Assembly (NCBI GenBank): GCA_964429795.1
Contig: CAYSCW010000002.1
Location: forward strand, 62,001 to 126,000
Direction: 5' to 3'
Origin: CAYSCW01 sp964429795
GTDB lineage: Bacteria; Acidobacteriota; Aminicenantia; Aminicenantales; Aminicenantaceae
DNA: 64,000 nt
A program made the translations under genes and the position numbers. Position 1 is the stretch's first letter. Each line of letters starts with the position of its first letter. Under the pieces are notes generated by a model. It was not told the origin of the DNA, did not search any database, and saw only the letters and a program-made list of their open reading frames with translations. Below are positions 35,628-44,716 of this stretch, one piece after another.

Positions 35628-37765
35628 TTAGAATGGCATATAGGTTAAAAATTATTGCCCTCTTGCTTCTGGCATTTCCTCTAGTTGCTCATGCCTATAT
35701 CGGGCCAGGGGCTGGGTTTGCTTTTTTATCGTCTTTTCTTGTCCTCTTTCTCACATTCTTTCTGGCCATATTCTCCTTTCTCTCCTGGCCGTTTCGCCTC
35801 ATCTTGAGGATGATAAGAGGTCAAAAAGCTTTCAAAAAAAGCAAAATCCATCAATTAATCATCCTCGGTCTGGATGGCTTAGAACCAACTCTGGCCGAGA
35901 AATTAATGACAGAAGGAAAGCTTCCCCATTTTTCCAAGCTGAAAAAGCAGGGGACCTATCGAAGGCTTCAAACCACAACTCCCGCCATCTCTCCTGTGGC
36001 CTGGTCCTCCTTCATGACGGGTGCACATCCTTCCAAGCACAACATCTTTGATTTTCTCACCCGAGATCCGAAGAGCTATCTACCGGACCTCTCTTCGGCT
36101 GAGATAGGGAAGCCTAAACGGGTCCTCTCTGTGGGTAGATACAATATCCCCCTCTCCAAGCCTTTAATTAGAGGATTGCGAAAAAGCGTTCCCTTCTGGA
36201 AAATATTGGGAGAAAATGGAATATTAAGCACCGTGCTCAGAGTTCCCATCACCTTCCCTCCCGAAAAATTCCGAGGTCATCTTCTCTCAGGGATGTGTGC
36301 GCCTGATTTGAAGGGAAGCCAGGGAACCTTCTTTTTCTATACCTCAGATGAGGAAAAAATCAAAAAACGAGAAGGCGGAATCAATATTCCCATCACCATT
36401 CAAGATGACAAAATCGAAACTTATATCTCTGGCCCTGAAAACACCCTTCTTAAAAATAATGGAGAGATTCGTCTTCCCTTGATTATTACTCTGGATAAAG
36501 AGAAGAAGGAAGCCTTGTTGGAGGTTTCAGGCCAGAAATTAAGGCTGAAAATAAAGACGTTCTCTGATTGGATAAGGCTAACCTTCCGGCCTGGCCTGGG
36601 GATGAAGATCAAAGCAATTTGTCGTTTCTATATTTCTTCGATTCATCCTCATTTCGAGATGTATATTACTCCACTCAACATCGACCCTGAAAAGCCTGCT
36701 CTCCCCATATCCCATCCTTTTATTTATTCTGTTTATCTGGCCAAACTCTTGGGAAGCTTCATCACTCTGGGTGAGGCTAATGATACCTGGGCCCTCAACG
36801 AAGGAGTGCTCGATGAAAAGGCTTTCCTCGAACTCACCTATTCCAATCATCAAGAATGGGAACGGATGTTCTTTAACGCCATAGAGAAAACGAGGAGAGG
36901 CCTAGTGGTCTGTGTTTTTGAGACAACCGACAGTATCCAGCATATGTTTTGGCGCTACCTCGACTCCAAACATCCAGCACTCCAGAGTTCCCAGACCAGG
37001 ATGAGCGCCAAGGTGATTGAAGAGCTCTATATAAAGATGGATGAGCTGGTGGGAAAAGTCCTGGAAAGGATGGATGAGAAGAGTATCCTGATAATCATGT
37101 CTGACCATGGATTCAAATCTTTCCGCAGGGGGGTCAACCTCAATTCATGGCTTTACCTCAACGGCTATCTCCATTTGAAAGAGGGGAAAGAGGAAAGCGA
37201 GGAATGGTTTGCAGATGTGGACTGGGAGAGGACCAAAGCGTATGGCGTAGGCTTGGGTGGAATTTTCATCAATCAGGAAGGACGGGAAGTAAAAGGAACC
37301 GTCAATCCTGGTTCACAGACATTGGTCCTGAAGGAAGAATTGATCAAGAAGCTCAACGGCCTGAGGGACGAGGCTCACTCTTCGGTGGCCATCAACAAAA
37401 TCTTTGACCGGGATGAACTCCCTCCAGGCCCCTACAAGGAGAACTGTCCTGATCTTATCGTTGGCTACAATGAGGGCTACAGAGTTTCCTGGGGTTCAGT
37501 CACCGGAAAAGTCAACTCTGTCGTCTTTGAGGATAACCATAAGTCTTGGAGTGGAGATCACTGTATCGATCCTCGCCTTGTGCCCGGTGTTTTCTTTTGT
37601 AATAATAAAATAAACAGCCAGTCACCAGAAATCATCGATATTGCTCCCACCGTCCTCGGATTATTCGGGATTCCTGTGCCGCCACATATGGATGGGAAAG
37701 GATTGATAGATGTCGGAAACTTATCTTATGGTAAAATAGAAAATAAAAAGAGAATAAAAAAATGA
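35624..37765 (+). CDS. Alkaline-phosphatase-superfamily phosphodiesterase, membrane-anchored second copy
   Basis: 713 residues. The N-terminus has a signal-like segment ending VAHA, then YIGPGAGFAFL and a second hydrophobic stretch (about 31-60), suggesting a membrane anchor. The catalytic domain begins with LGLDGLEP (D84), then S123 in AISPVAWSSFMTG, DSIQHMFW, MSDHGF and WSGDHC near the C-terminus. About 200 extra residues between the N- and C-terminal metal-binding halves form an inserted domain, absent from the first copy. Upstream and downstream genes overlap by four bases, so it is translationally coupled on both sides. The third copy shares the same layout, pointing to duplication. Confidence 0.86.
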   Translation: MIRMAYRLKIIALLLLAFPLVAHAYIGPGAGFAFLSSFLVLFLTFFLAIFSFLSWPFRLILRMIRGQKAFKKSKIHQLIILGLDGLEPTLAEKLMTEGKLPHFSKLKKQGTYRRLQTTTPAISPVAWSSFMTGAHPSKHNIFDFLTRDPKSYLPDLSSAEIGKPKRVLSVGRYNIPLSKPLIRGLRKSVPFWKILGENGILSTVLRVPITFPPEKFRGHLLSGMCAPDLKGSQGTFFFYTSDEEKIKKREGGINIPITIQDDKIETYISGPENTLLKNNGEIRLPLIITLDKEKKEALLEVSGQKLRLKIKTFSDWIRLTFRPGLGMKIKAICRFYISSIHPHFEMYITPLNIDPEKPALPISHPFIYSVYLAKLLGSFITLGEANDTWALNEGVLDEKAFLELTYSNHQEWERMFFNAIEKTRRGLVVCVFETTDSIQHMFWRYLDSKHPALQSSQTRMSAKVIEELYIKMDELVGKVLERMDEKSILIIMSDHGFKSFRRGVNLNSWLYLNGYLHLKEGKEESEEWFADVDWERTKAYGVGLGGIFINQEGREVKGTVNPGSQTLVLKEELIKKLNGLRDEAHSSVAINKIFDRDELPPGPYKENCPDLIVGYNEGYRVSWGSVTGKVNSVVFEDNHKSWSGDHCIDPRLVPGVFFCNNKINSQSPEIIDIAPTVLGLFGIPVPPHMDGKGLIDVGNLSYGKIENKKRIKK

Positions 37766-39753
37766 AGCATATAACACGAAGAGAATTCATCAAGTTTGGT
37801 GTCACATCAGGTTCTTTGTTAGCTTTAGGAAGTGGCAAAGACCTGATCACAAAAACTACGGGCAGTAAAGAGACAGTCAAGAAAGTCCTTATCCTTGGCC
37901 TTGATGGGATGGATCCCCATCTGCTCAGTATCTGGATGAAAGAAGGGATTCTTCCCCACTTCCAGAGGCTCGCCAGTGAAGGAGATTTCCGGGCCCTCAG
38001 GACAAGCATCCCTCCCCAGAGCCCGGTGGCATGGTCCAACTTCATCACAGGCATGAATCCCGGAGGCCATGCTATCTTTGACTTTATCCACAGAGACCCT
38101 GAGAGCTATATTCCTCTTTTTTCAGCATCCAGGACAGAGGAGGCCTCCAAGACGATTTCCATAGGCAACCTTGTACTTCCCCTCTCCGGAGGCAAGGTCA
38201 ATCTTCTGCGAAGAGGCAGGGCTTTCTGGCAGATTCTGGAAGACTACGACATTCCCGCTACTGTCTTCAAGATCCCTTCCAATTATCCTCCCGCCTCCAC
38301 CCGCCAAAAAACTATATCAGGAATGGGAACACCGGACATCCTGGGGACGTATGGGATTTTCAACTACTATACTACCGAAGCTAAAGAGATTAATGAGGAC
38401 ATAGGAGGAGGAAGGATTCATCAAGTCTATATAATCGGAAACAGGGTGGAAGCCAAGCTTCCTGGGCCGACTAACACTTTCAAGAAGGACAGACCCGAAT
38501 CCTCCATCGATTTCACAGTCTTCATCGACCCCGTTCATCCTGTGGCCAAGATTGCGATTCAAGATCACGAAATCATCCTTAAGGAAGGAGAATGGAGCGG
38601 GTGGAAGAGAATCCATTTTAGTATGATTCCTACCCAGAGTGTAAGCGGAATCTGCATGTTTTATCTTAAACAGATTCATCCGGAATTCAAGCTTTATGTT
38701 TCTCCGATAAACATCGATCCCGCCCAGCCTGCTCTTCCCCTTTCCACACCCAAGGATTATGCTCAGGAATTGGAAGAGATTTTTGGACCCTTTTTCACCA
38801 AGGGTCTGCCGGCTGATACATCAGCTCTGAATAATGACGTGCTCGACGATGGGGAATTTCTGGAGCAGGACGATTTTATCTTGGAGGAAAGGAATAAGAT
38901 TTTTGACTATGAACTGGATAGGTTTGACTCAGGTCTTCTTTTCTACTATGTCTCCAGCACAGACCAGCGACAGCACATGTTCTGGCGGCTCATTGATAAA
39001 GAGCATCCCTCCTATGACCCTGCCTTAGCCTCCAGATATGGGAACACCATCAGAGATATTTATGTGCAGATGGATAATCTGTTGGCAAGAGCCATGCAAA
39101 AAGTCGATAAAGATACGCTCATCATGGTTCTTTCTGATCATGGATTCACTCCTTTCCGCCGCGGTCTGAACCTGAACACATGGCTCAAAGAAAATGGATA
39201 CCATCGCTTGATTAACAACTGGAAACAAGGCCAGGAGTCCTTCTTCCTCAACACCGATTGGTCAAGGACTCAGGCTTATGCCTATGGACTCAATGGCCTT
39301 TATATCAATCAAAAGGGAAGGGAAACAGAAGGGATTGTCAAACCTGGAGCTGAAAAAGAGGCGTTGGTCAGAGAAATCGCCCGCAAGCTGGAGGATTTCA
39401 GGGATCCTCAAACCGGCGAGAGGGTTATCCTTCGTGCTTACGTGGCCAGGGATGTTTATCAGGGCCCTTATGTGGAACAAGCTCCTGATATCATCGTTGG
39501 TTACAACCGCGGGTATCGGTCTTCATGGGCCACACCTTTAGGAAGAATACCAAAGCCCCTCATCGAAGACAACGCCGAAAAATGGAGTGGCGACCATTGT
39601 ATGGCTCCCGAGGTGATTCCGGGAATCCTTTTGACTAACCAAAAAATAAGAATTGCATCTCCTGCTCTTTATGACTTAACGCCTACTATCTTGAATGTCT
39701 TCGGGATCAACAAAACCAAAGAAATGATCGGGCAATCTCTATTTTCTGGTTAA
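37762..39753 (+). CDS. Alkaline-phosphatase-superfamily phosphodiesterase, Tat-exported third copy
   Basis: 663 residues. The N-terminus is a Tat signal (TRREFIKFGVTSGSLLALG), so the folded enzyme is exported. The catalytic core matches copy two: LGLDGMDP (D48), S87 in PQSPVAWSNFITG, SSTDQRQHMFW, LSDHGF and WSGDHC. It includes the same inserted domain (about 210-330). Copies two and three are closely related to each other. Export by the Tat route suggests cofactor or metal loading in the cytoplasm. A periplasmic phosphodiesterase or phosphotransferase on lipid or glycan phosphates would fit, but no substrate can be read. Confidence 0.86.
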   Translation: MKHITRREFIKFGVTSGSLLALGSGKDLITKTTGSKETVKKVLILGLDGMDPHLLSIWMKEGILPHFQRLASEGDFRALRTSIPPQSPVAWSNFITGMNPGGHAIFDFIHRDPESYIPLFSASRTEEASKTISIGNLVLPLSGGKVNLLRRGRAFWQILEDYDIPATVFKIPSNYPPASTRQKTISGMGTPDILGTYGIFNYYTTEAKEINEDIGGGRIHQVYIIGNRVEAKLPGPTNTFKKDRPESSIDFTVFIDPVHPVAKIAIQDHEIILKEGEWSGWKRIHFSMIPTQSVSGICMFYLKQIHPEFKLYVSPINIDPAQPALPLSTPKDYAQELEEIFGPFFTKGLPADTSALNNDVLDDGEFLEQDDFILEERNKIFDYELDRFDSGLLFYYVSSTDQRQHMFWRLIDKEHPSYDPALASRYGNTIRDIYVQMDNLLARAMQKVDKDTLIMVLSDHGFTPFRRGLNLNTWLKENGYHRLINNWKQGQESFFLNTDWSRTQAYAYGLNGLYINQKGRETEGIVKPGAEKEALVREIARKLEDFRDPQTGERVILRAYVARDVYQGPYVEQAPDIIVGYNRGYRSSWATPLGRIPKPLIEDNAEKWSGDHCMAPEVIPGILLTNQKIRIASPALYDLTPTILNVFGINKTKEMIGQSLFSG

Positions 39754-39763
39754 GGAGAGAGAG

Positions 39764-39955
39764 ATGAGTAAGACGAAAATAAAACTGGATAAGGAATTGA
39801 TGGAAAAAGTAAAAAAGATTGCCCAAGTGGCTGGATATTCTTCCCCAGGAGAATTCATCACCCACTGTTTAGAGAAAGAGATAGGTAAGCTTGAGGAGTC
39901 GGAATCCGAGGAAGAAATCAAGAAGAAGCTAAAAGGGCTGGGATACATTTCCTAA
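39764..39955 (+). CDS. Small ribbon-helix-helix-like protein
   Basis: 63 residues following AAGGAGAGAGAG. The start KTKIKLDKELMEKVKKIA and the AGYSSPGEFITHCLEKEI part have the strand-helix-helix pattern of CopG/Arc-type proteins, followed by an acidic helix and the tail LKGLGYIS. It lies ten bases after the third phosphodiesterase and is clearly in the same operon. It might regulate the operon or bind one of its products, since such folds also occur as small adaptor domains. DNA binding is inferred from the fold pattern only. Confidence 0.6.
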   Translation: MSKTKIKLDKELMEKVKKIAQVAGYSSPGEFITHCLEKEIGKLEESESEEEIKKKLKGLGYIS

Positions 39956-40007
39956 GTCGGGTTCATTTAGCCAAGAATCTTATCCCGAATGAAGAAGAGA
40001 TCATAAG

Positions 40008-40835
40008 ATGTGGATTTTTCATTCCCTCTTCGGAAAAATCTTTGATATTCTCTTTTTCCCTTTCCGCAGCCTCAGTCCCTGGGTGGGGATGGCCTTTGTC
40101 TCCTTCTTGACCGGTCTTTTCATGCTCTATATTTTTCGATTCACTTCTAATCAGGAAGGAATACGAAAGGTCAAGAACAGGATCAAGGCTCATCTTCTCG
40201 AACTTCGCCTGTTTAAAGACAGCTTCGCCATCTCTTTTAAAGCCCAGGGAAGAATCCTGCGCCATAATCTCAAATACATCGGCTATTCTGCCCGACCGAT
40301 GCTGGTTATGATCATTCCCTTGATATTGATCATCATCCATCTCAATCTCTGGTTTGGATACAAGTCCCTCTCTCATGGAGAGCGGGCAATATTGAAGCTC
40401 AAGTTGAAAGAAGGATATGATCCGCTCGAAATCGCGCTTTCTGTGGCCCCCTCTTCAGGATTTGCAATCGAGACACCCGCTCTCAGGATTGTAGAGGAGA
40501 ATGAAATTAATTGGCGCTTTCGAGCAGAGGAGAAAGGAATTCGAGATATTGTACTTGTGGTCAATGGAAAGGAAATCCACAAGAAGCTTGTGGTCGAGGA
40601 GAAGTCTCTCAGCCGTATCTCGCCCACCAAAGTCAGGAATAATTTTCTGGCACAGCTGTTGAATCCAGGCGAGTCTCCTCTACCCTCCGACTGCCCGATC
40701 GAAGCCGTCGAGGTTGTCTATCCTGCAAAAAACATGAACCTTTTTGGATGGCACATTCACTGGATAATCGTCTATTTTGTACTTTCCATCATCTTTGGTT
40801 ATGGTTTCAAGGGTATACTTAAGGTTGAAATCTAG
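40008..40835 (+). CDS. Three-helix membrane protein with Oxa1/EMC3-like layout, family uncertain
   Basis: 275 residues. Helix 1 lies at about 22-46 and helix 2 at about 97-118 (MLVMIIPLILIIIHLNLWFG), separated by a 50-residue charged region with Arg/Lys-rich helices (RIKAHLLELRLF). A likely extracytoplasmic domain of about 130 residues follows, rich in beta-strand patterns, and a third helix ends the protein (about 248-268). The first half resembles in layout the DUF106/EMC3 branch of the Oxa1 superfamily. That is a guess by topology, not a confirmed match. It follows the small RHH-like gene by 52 bases in the phosphodiesterase operon. Confidence 0.5.
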   Translation: MWIFHSLFGKIFDILFFPFRSLSPWVGMAFVSFLTGLFMLYIFRFTSNQEGIRKVKNRIKAHLLELRLFKDSFAISFKAQGRILRHNLKYIGYSARPMLVMIIPLILIIIHLNLWFGYKSLSHGERAILKLKLKEGYDPLEIALSVAPSSGFAIETPALRIVEENEINWRFRAEEKGIRDIVLVVNGKEIHKKLVVEEKSLSRISPTKVRNNFLAQLLNPGESPLPSDCPIEAVEVVYPAKNMNLFGWHIHWIIVYFVLSIIFGYGFKGILKVEI

Positions 40836-40862
40836 GAAGAATCAAAATGAAAGGAAGGACTG

Positions 40863-41981
40863 ATGAAGATAGAACCTTTTGAAATGGAACGTTGGCAAAG
40901 CACTTGGGAGAATGAAGTTCAGTACAATCTTTCTGAGAGCGGTGTCCATCCCCTATCTCTAGAAGCGTTGGTCCCTCAGGAGGTTCTTGAAGAGATTAAG
41001 GCACTTGAGCTAGGGTATATTCAGACAAACGGCCCGCAAGAATTAAGAGAGGCTATCTGCCGACTCTATACTGGATCGACCAAGGATAACATTCTGGTGA
41101 CCACTGGCTCGTCCGAGGCCAATTTTCTGCTTATCTGGGGCACAACGGAGCCAGGGGAAGAAGTGGTCTTCATGCTGCCCAACTACATGCAGATGTGGGG
41201 TCTTTTGAGAGGATTTGGAGCATCAGTCAAGCCTCTTTATCTGCGAGAGGAACTCGACTGGAATCCAGATTTGGATGAGCTGAAGAGGATGGTGACCAAG
41301 AAGACTAAAATGATCGTTCTCACCAATCCCAACAATCCTACTGGAGCAGTGCTCGATGAAGAAGCAAGGCAAACCATCGTCGGTTTAGCCGAATGGGCCG
41401 GAGCATGGATTGTCTCTGATGAAGTCTACCAAGGAGCAGAATTAGATGGCCCTGTAACCCCCAGTTTTTGGGGAATGACCGACAGACTGGTGGTGACTAA
41501 CGGGCTTTCTAAGGCATATGGGCTGTCCGGTCTTCGGGTGGGATGGATAGCGGGGCCCGAAGATTTAATCCAGCGTATCTGGCCTTATCATGACTACACT
41601 ACCATATGTTTAAACGCCATGAGCAACCGGCTCGCACAGATCGCTCTTGCCAACAGGGAGAGGATTCTCCGTCGCACTCGAAGCATACTGAGCACCAACC
41701 TTCCCATCCTCCAATCCTGGATGGAAAAACAGAGAGATCTCTTTCATCTCGTCCCGCCAAAGGCAGGGGCCATCGCCTTTGCCCGCTACAATCTAGACAT
41801 TCCCTCTAACGACCTAGTTGAAGAAATACGTAGCGAGAAAGGCGTGCTTCTTGTGCCTGGAAAGCACTTTTTGATGGGAAATTATCTCCGTTTCGGATAT
41901 GGACTGGAAAAGGAACGATTGATCACAGCCCTTGATCTCATCGGAGAAGTCTTAAGAAATATAAAACAGGATTCCCTCTGA
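40863..41981 (+). CDS. Class I/II pyridoxal-phosphate aminotransferase
   Basis: 372 residues of the fold type I aminotransferase family. The PLP lysine is K217 in LSKAYGLSGLRVGW. NPNNPTGAVL and IVSDEVYQG contribute the usual cofactor contacts. The N-terminal segment (YNLSESGVHPLSLEAL) places it in a small-substrate subgroup related to capreomycidine synthase-like proteins, but no specific substrate can be assigned. The ATG follows GAAAGGA by about six bases. It lies 28 bases after the membrane-protein gene, and may be the last gene of the operon. It converges on a nitroreductase gene. Confidence 0.82.
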   Translation: MKIEPFEMERWQSTWENEVQYNLSESGVHPLSLEALVPQEVLEEIKALELGYIQTNGPQELREAICRLYTGSTKDNILVTTGSSEANFLLIWGTTEPGEEVVFMLPNYMQMWGLLRGFGASVKPLYLREELDWNPDLDELKRMVTKKTKMIVLTNPNNPTGAVLDEEARQTIVGLAEWAGAWIVSDEVYQGAELDGPVTPSFWGMTDRLVVTNGLSKAYGLSGLRVGWIAGPEDLIQRIWPYHDYTTICLNAMSNRLAQIALANRERILRRTRSILSTNLPILQSWMEKQRDLFHLVPPKAGAIAFARYNLDIPSNDLVEEIRSEKGVLLVPGKHFLMGNYLRFGYGLEKERLITALDLIGEVLRNIKQDSL

Positions 41982-41989
41982 CTCTTTCT

Positions 41990-42568
41990 TTATCCTTTAA
42001 GTCTGTTGAACCAGACTATCTCTTCCAGCCTCTTGCGTTTCCTCTGTCTTGAAGGTCTGCTTTGGTAATACCCCATAGAAAGGAGGGAGATGATCTTGTA
42101 TTTGCTGGGGATGTTGAAAAATTTTCTTGTCCTTCGGATGTTAAACCAGCCAATCCAGCATGTTCCCAAACCCAATTCCTCTGCCTGGAGAACGATGTGT
42201 TCTCCTGCGATCCCAATATCGATGAGATAGAAATGAATTCCTTGAATCTGTTTGCCGATCCTATTGGCGATGATATCAAGCCTAGCCAGTATCAGTATGA
42301 GCACTGGCGCTTTGGCAGCAAAGCGGGAGATGGAATAGATGCCAGAAAAAGCTTCTTTGGAAAAGGCTTGCTTCACTTCTGGATCATCGATGATCAAGAA
42401 CCTCCATGGTTGGACATTGTCTGCTGAAGGAGCCATCCGGGCTGATTCAATGCAGGTAAGAATTTTTTCTCTTTCCACAGGTTGATCAAGATAACGGCGA
42501 ATACTTCTTCTTTCGGAAACGAGTCTCCGAAAAGAAGTTTCTTGTTTCTTCAGCCAAATCTTTTTCAT
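41990..42568 (-). CDS. Nitroreductase-family FMN protein
   Basis: 192 residues with the nitroreductase fold. SERRSIRRYLDQPV gives the FMN phosphate contacts, RMAPSADNVQPWRFLII is the second block, and GLGTCWIGWF the dimer contact. It is a paralogue of the protein encoded at 22181. Family members reduce quinones, nitro-aromatics or flavins with NAD(P)H. No promoter or ribosome site was clear. The 261 bases upstream may hold a remnant of a DNA-binding protein gene. Confidence 0.85.
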   Translation of the reverse strand: MKKIWLKKQETSFRRLVSERRSIRRYLDQPVEREKILTCIESARMAPSADNVQPWRFLIIDDPEVKQAFSKEAFSGIYSISRFAAKAPVLILILARLDIIANRIGKQIQGIHFYLIDIGIAGEHIVLQAEELGLGTCWIGWFNIRRTRKFFNIPSKYKIISLLSMGYYQSRPSRQRKRKRLEEIVWFNRLKG

Positions 42569-42762
42569 CCTTTTGGTTGCCTATGCTCTTCCTGATAAGC
42601 CCTTCTGTGATCAGGTTGCCAATTATACCATGAACGTTTCCCTGGATACAGTGAGAAATCTGATTGAAGGAACAGAACTTCTTCTGAGGCTATCTGTACT
42701 TCCTGACCTTCCCACGCTGGTACGTTCATTCGTATGTTTATCTCACTTCTTGAAAAAATCAT

Positions 42763-42792
42763 TTGCTCTTGTCATCGTTTTTTTGATATAGT
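42763..42792 (+). promoter_or_regulatory. Probable promoter of the 42830 lipoprotein gene
   Basis: TTGCTC (42763-42768) and TATAGT (42787-42792), spacer 18 bases. The leader is about 30 bases and contains the GAGGAGG ribosome site. Confidence 0.45.
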
Positions 42793-42829
42793 CCATGGAG
42801 GTAAAAACAGTAAATAAAGAGGAGGTCTT

Positions 42830-43801
42830 ATGAAAAAAATAACAGCCCTTGGGATCGCTCTAGTTTTTGTTTTCTTTTCATTCAGCTCCTGCAAAAAGGA
42901 AGCAGAGGCTCCAAAAGCTGGTCAAGCTTCAGTAGACGATATGCTTCGCCTCGTTCCTGAAGATGCAATAGGTGTAATCTTTATCGACTTTCACAAAGCC
43001 GTGTCCACAGAGATGGCAGACAAGGCCATCAAGGAGAGCGAAGAATACCAGAAGTACCAAGAATTTATCCAAATGACCGGTATTGATCCTCAGAAGGATA
43101 TCTACTTTGTGACAGTTGCTCTCTCAGAAGTGACCAAAAAAGTAGAAGGCGGAGCCATAGTCAACATGAAATTCAACAAAGAAGCTCTGCTGACTCTGGC
43201 CAAGGCAAAGGCGGAAGAGGAGGGCCAGGAGATCAAGGAAGAAGACTATAACGGTATTCCAGTCTATGCTTTATGGGAGGAAAAAGGAGAACCCGAATAT
43301 TTTGCCTTCCTGAATGATTCCAATATCGTTGTCGGAAAAGATGTGGTGGTCAAATCCGTCATCGATGTGATGCACAAGAGAAAGGAAAATGTCCTCAAAA
43401 ACAAGGCTCTTTCTGATCTTATTGCCAAAACCGATAAGAATGCCATGATTTGGGGAAGTGTGCTCATACCTTCTGAAGCCATGAATAAGGTCGCCTCGGA
43501 GAATCCCATGATGGCCAATTTGCAGTCTATCAATGCAGCTTCCCTGGCCTTTGATTACAAGAATAAAAACGTCATAGCCGAAATCAAAGTGATGAGCAGT
43601 GACGAAGAGAAGAACAAGCAAGTGGCTGAGCTGTTAAACGGTTTTAAGGCCTTGGGAAGCATGGCAGCCTCCCAGAAGCCAGAAATCGGAGAGTTGATCA
43701 ATAACATCGAAATCACTTCAGCCCCAGACCATGTGAAGATTTACGCCAAAGTCCCGGAAGAAGTGATCAATAAACTGAAAGAGACAAAAAAGGCAGAGTA
43801 G
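42830..43801 (+). CDS. Putative lipoprotein of unknown function
   Basis: 323 residues. A lipoprotein signal peptide (MKK, hydrophobic run, FSSC with lipidation at C21) precedes an acidic and lysine-rich mature protein. The mature part begins with MLRLVPEDAIGVIFIDFHKA, reminiscent of DUF3352-type proteins in which exported substrate-less domains test for stored or folded state, but I cannot assign a function. No enzyme motif was seen. GAGGAGG lies seven bases upstream of the ATG. It converges on the ABC exporter operon, with 107 bases between, which contain no clear terminator. Confidence 0.7.
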   Translation: MKKITALGIALVFVFFSFSSCKKEAEAPKAGQASVDDMLRLVPEDAIGVIFIDFHKAVSTEMADKAIKESEEYQKYQEFIQMTGIDPQKDIYFVTVALSEVTKKVEGGAIVNMKFNKEALLTLAKAKAEEEGQEIKEEDYNGIPVYALWEEKGEPEYFAFLNDSNIVVGKDVVVKSVIDVMHKRKENVLKNKALSDLIAKTDKNAMIWGSVLIPSEAMNKVASENPMMANLQSINAASLAFDYKNKNVIAEIKVMSSDEEKNKQVAELLNGFKALGSMAASQKPEIGELINNIEITSAPDHVKIYAKVPEEVINKLKETKKAE

Positions 43802-43908
43802 AAACAGGATTCTTTAGTCTAGTTCAAATATCCTCTCATCCATTCCATCAAGAGAAAAACTCACTCCTACCTGTTTAAATTTCAGATTTTCCGGAGGACT
43901 CTTCTACC

Positions 43909-44715
43909 TTAATCTTGAAGGATATATTCTTTTTGGGAAAAGAACAGAGCGGCCAAAAAGAGAAAAACTCCAGTAATGATAAAGAGCATCAAAGCAGCCA
44001 TACCCGGAGGAGTGGGTTCCAGGCGGAAGAGGAGAAAGGAAAACCTCCCCCCCATAGGAGAAGGCAGCAGAGATTTGAGGTAATGGACGATAGCAAAGCG
44101 TTGCGTTGAGCCGGGGAAATACTGAATCACGCTCTCCCAGCCGAAACTGAAGAGGAGACCGAAGAGAATGGATCTCTTCAGAAAGGTTCCCACCAGAGTA
44201 AAAAAGGACGTGTAACAGATTAATCCCAAGATTAAAACCAGAGAGTCCCTCAGTAGAACCCTGTAAAGAGATAGGTCGAGCAGGTGTTCTACATTTAGAA
44301 TCAGGAAGCTGAGAAACAGACCAACTAAAGTCATCAAGATAGTCAACAGGGTATAAGCAGCATATTTTCCTAGGATGATAGCGGTTTTGGAGATTGGCCG
44401 GGTGGTTAAATAAGTCAGTGTCTTGCTTTCTATCTCATCTGAGCAGATTGAGGTGCCGAAAAAGATGGCCAAGATGAGGATGAGGAATTGAAGGTAAAAG
44501 ACCATGATCATATTGGAGAAAATGACGATGCCCTCGATGGGACGGCTGAAAGAAAAGACCTGTGAAAATTTTATGACCATGGCCATGATGAACGGGAAGA
44601 AACTGATGAGATAAAAGACCTTAGTTCTTCTTGTTTTTCGTCCCATGAAGAAGAAAAAAGAAAAGACATTCCTGATCGATTCAAGATGAAACGCGAGGCC
44701 TTTTTTTACTTTCAT
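43909..44715 (-). CDS. ABC transporter permease (ABC-2 type), second of the operon
   Basis: 268 residues, six likely membrane helices, typical of the small ABC-2 permeases. The SSDEIESKTLTYLTTRPISKTAIILGK-like cytoplasmic segment before helix 3 is characteristic of this group, in which the sequence ExKTLxxL precedes a transmembrane span. It starts one base after the stop of its ATPase, so it is coupled. It forms the last gene of a four-gene operon with two ATPases and two permeases. The substrate is unknown. Confidence 0.85.
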   Translation of the reverse strand: MKVKKGLAFHLESIRNVFSFFFFMGRKTRRTKVFYLISFFPFIMAMVIKFSQVFSFSRPIEGIVIFSNMIMVFYLQFLILILAIFFGTSICSDEIESKTLTYLTTRPISKTAIILGKYAAYTLLTILMTLVGLFLSFLILNVEHLLDLSLYRVLLRDSLVLILGLICYTSFFTLVGTFLKRSILFGLLFSFGWESVIQYFPGSTQRFAIVHYLKSLLPSPMGGRFSFLLFRLEPTPPGMAALMLFIITGVFLFLAALFFSQKEYILQD

Positions 44716-44716
44716 C

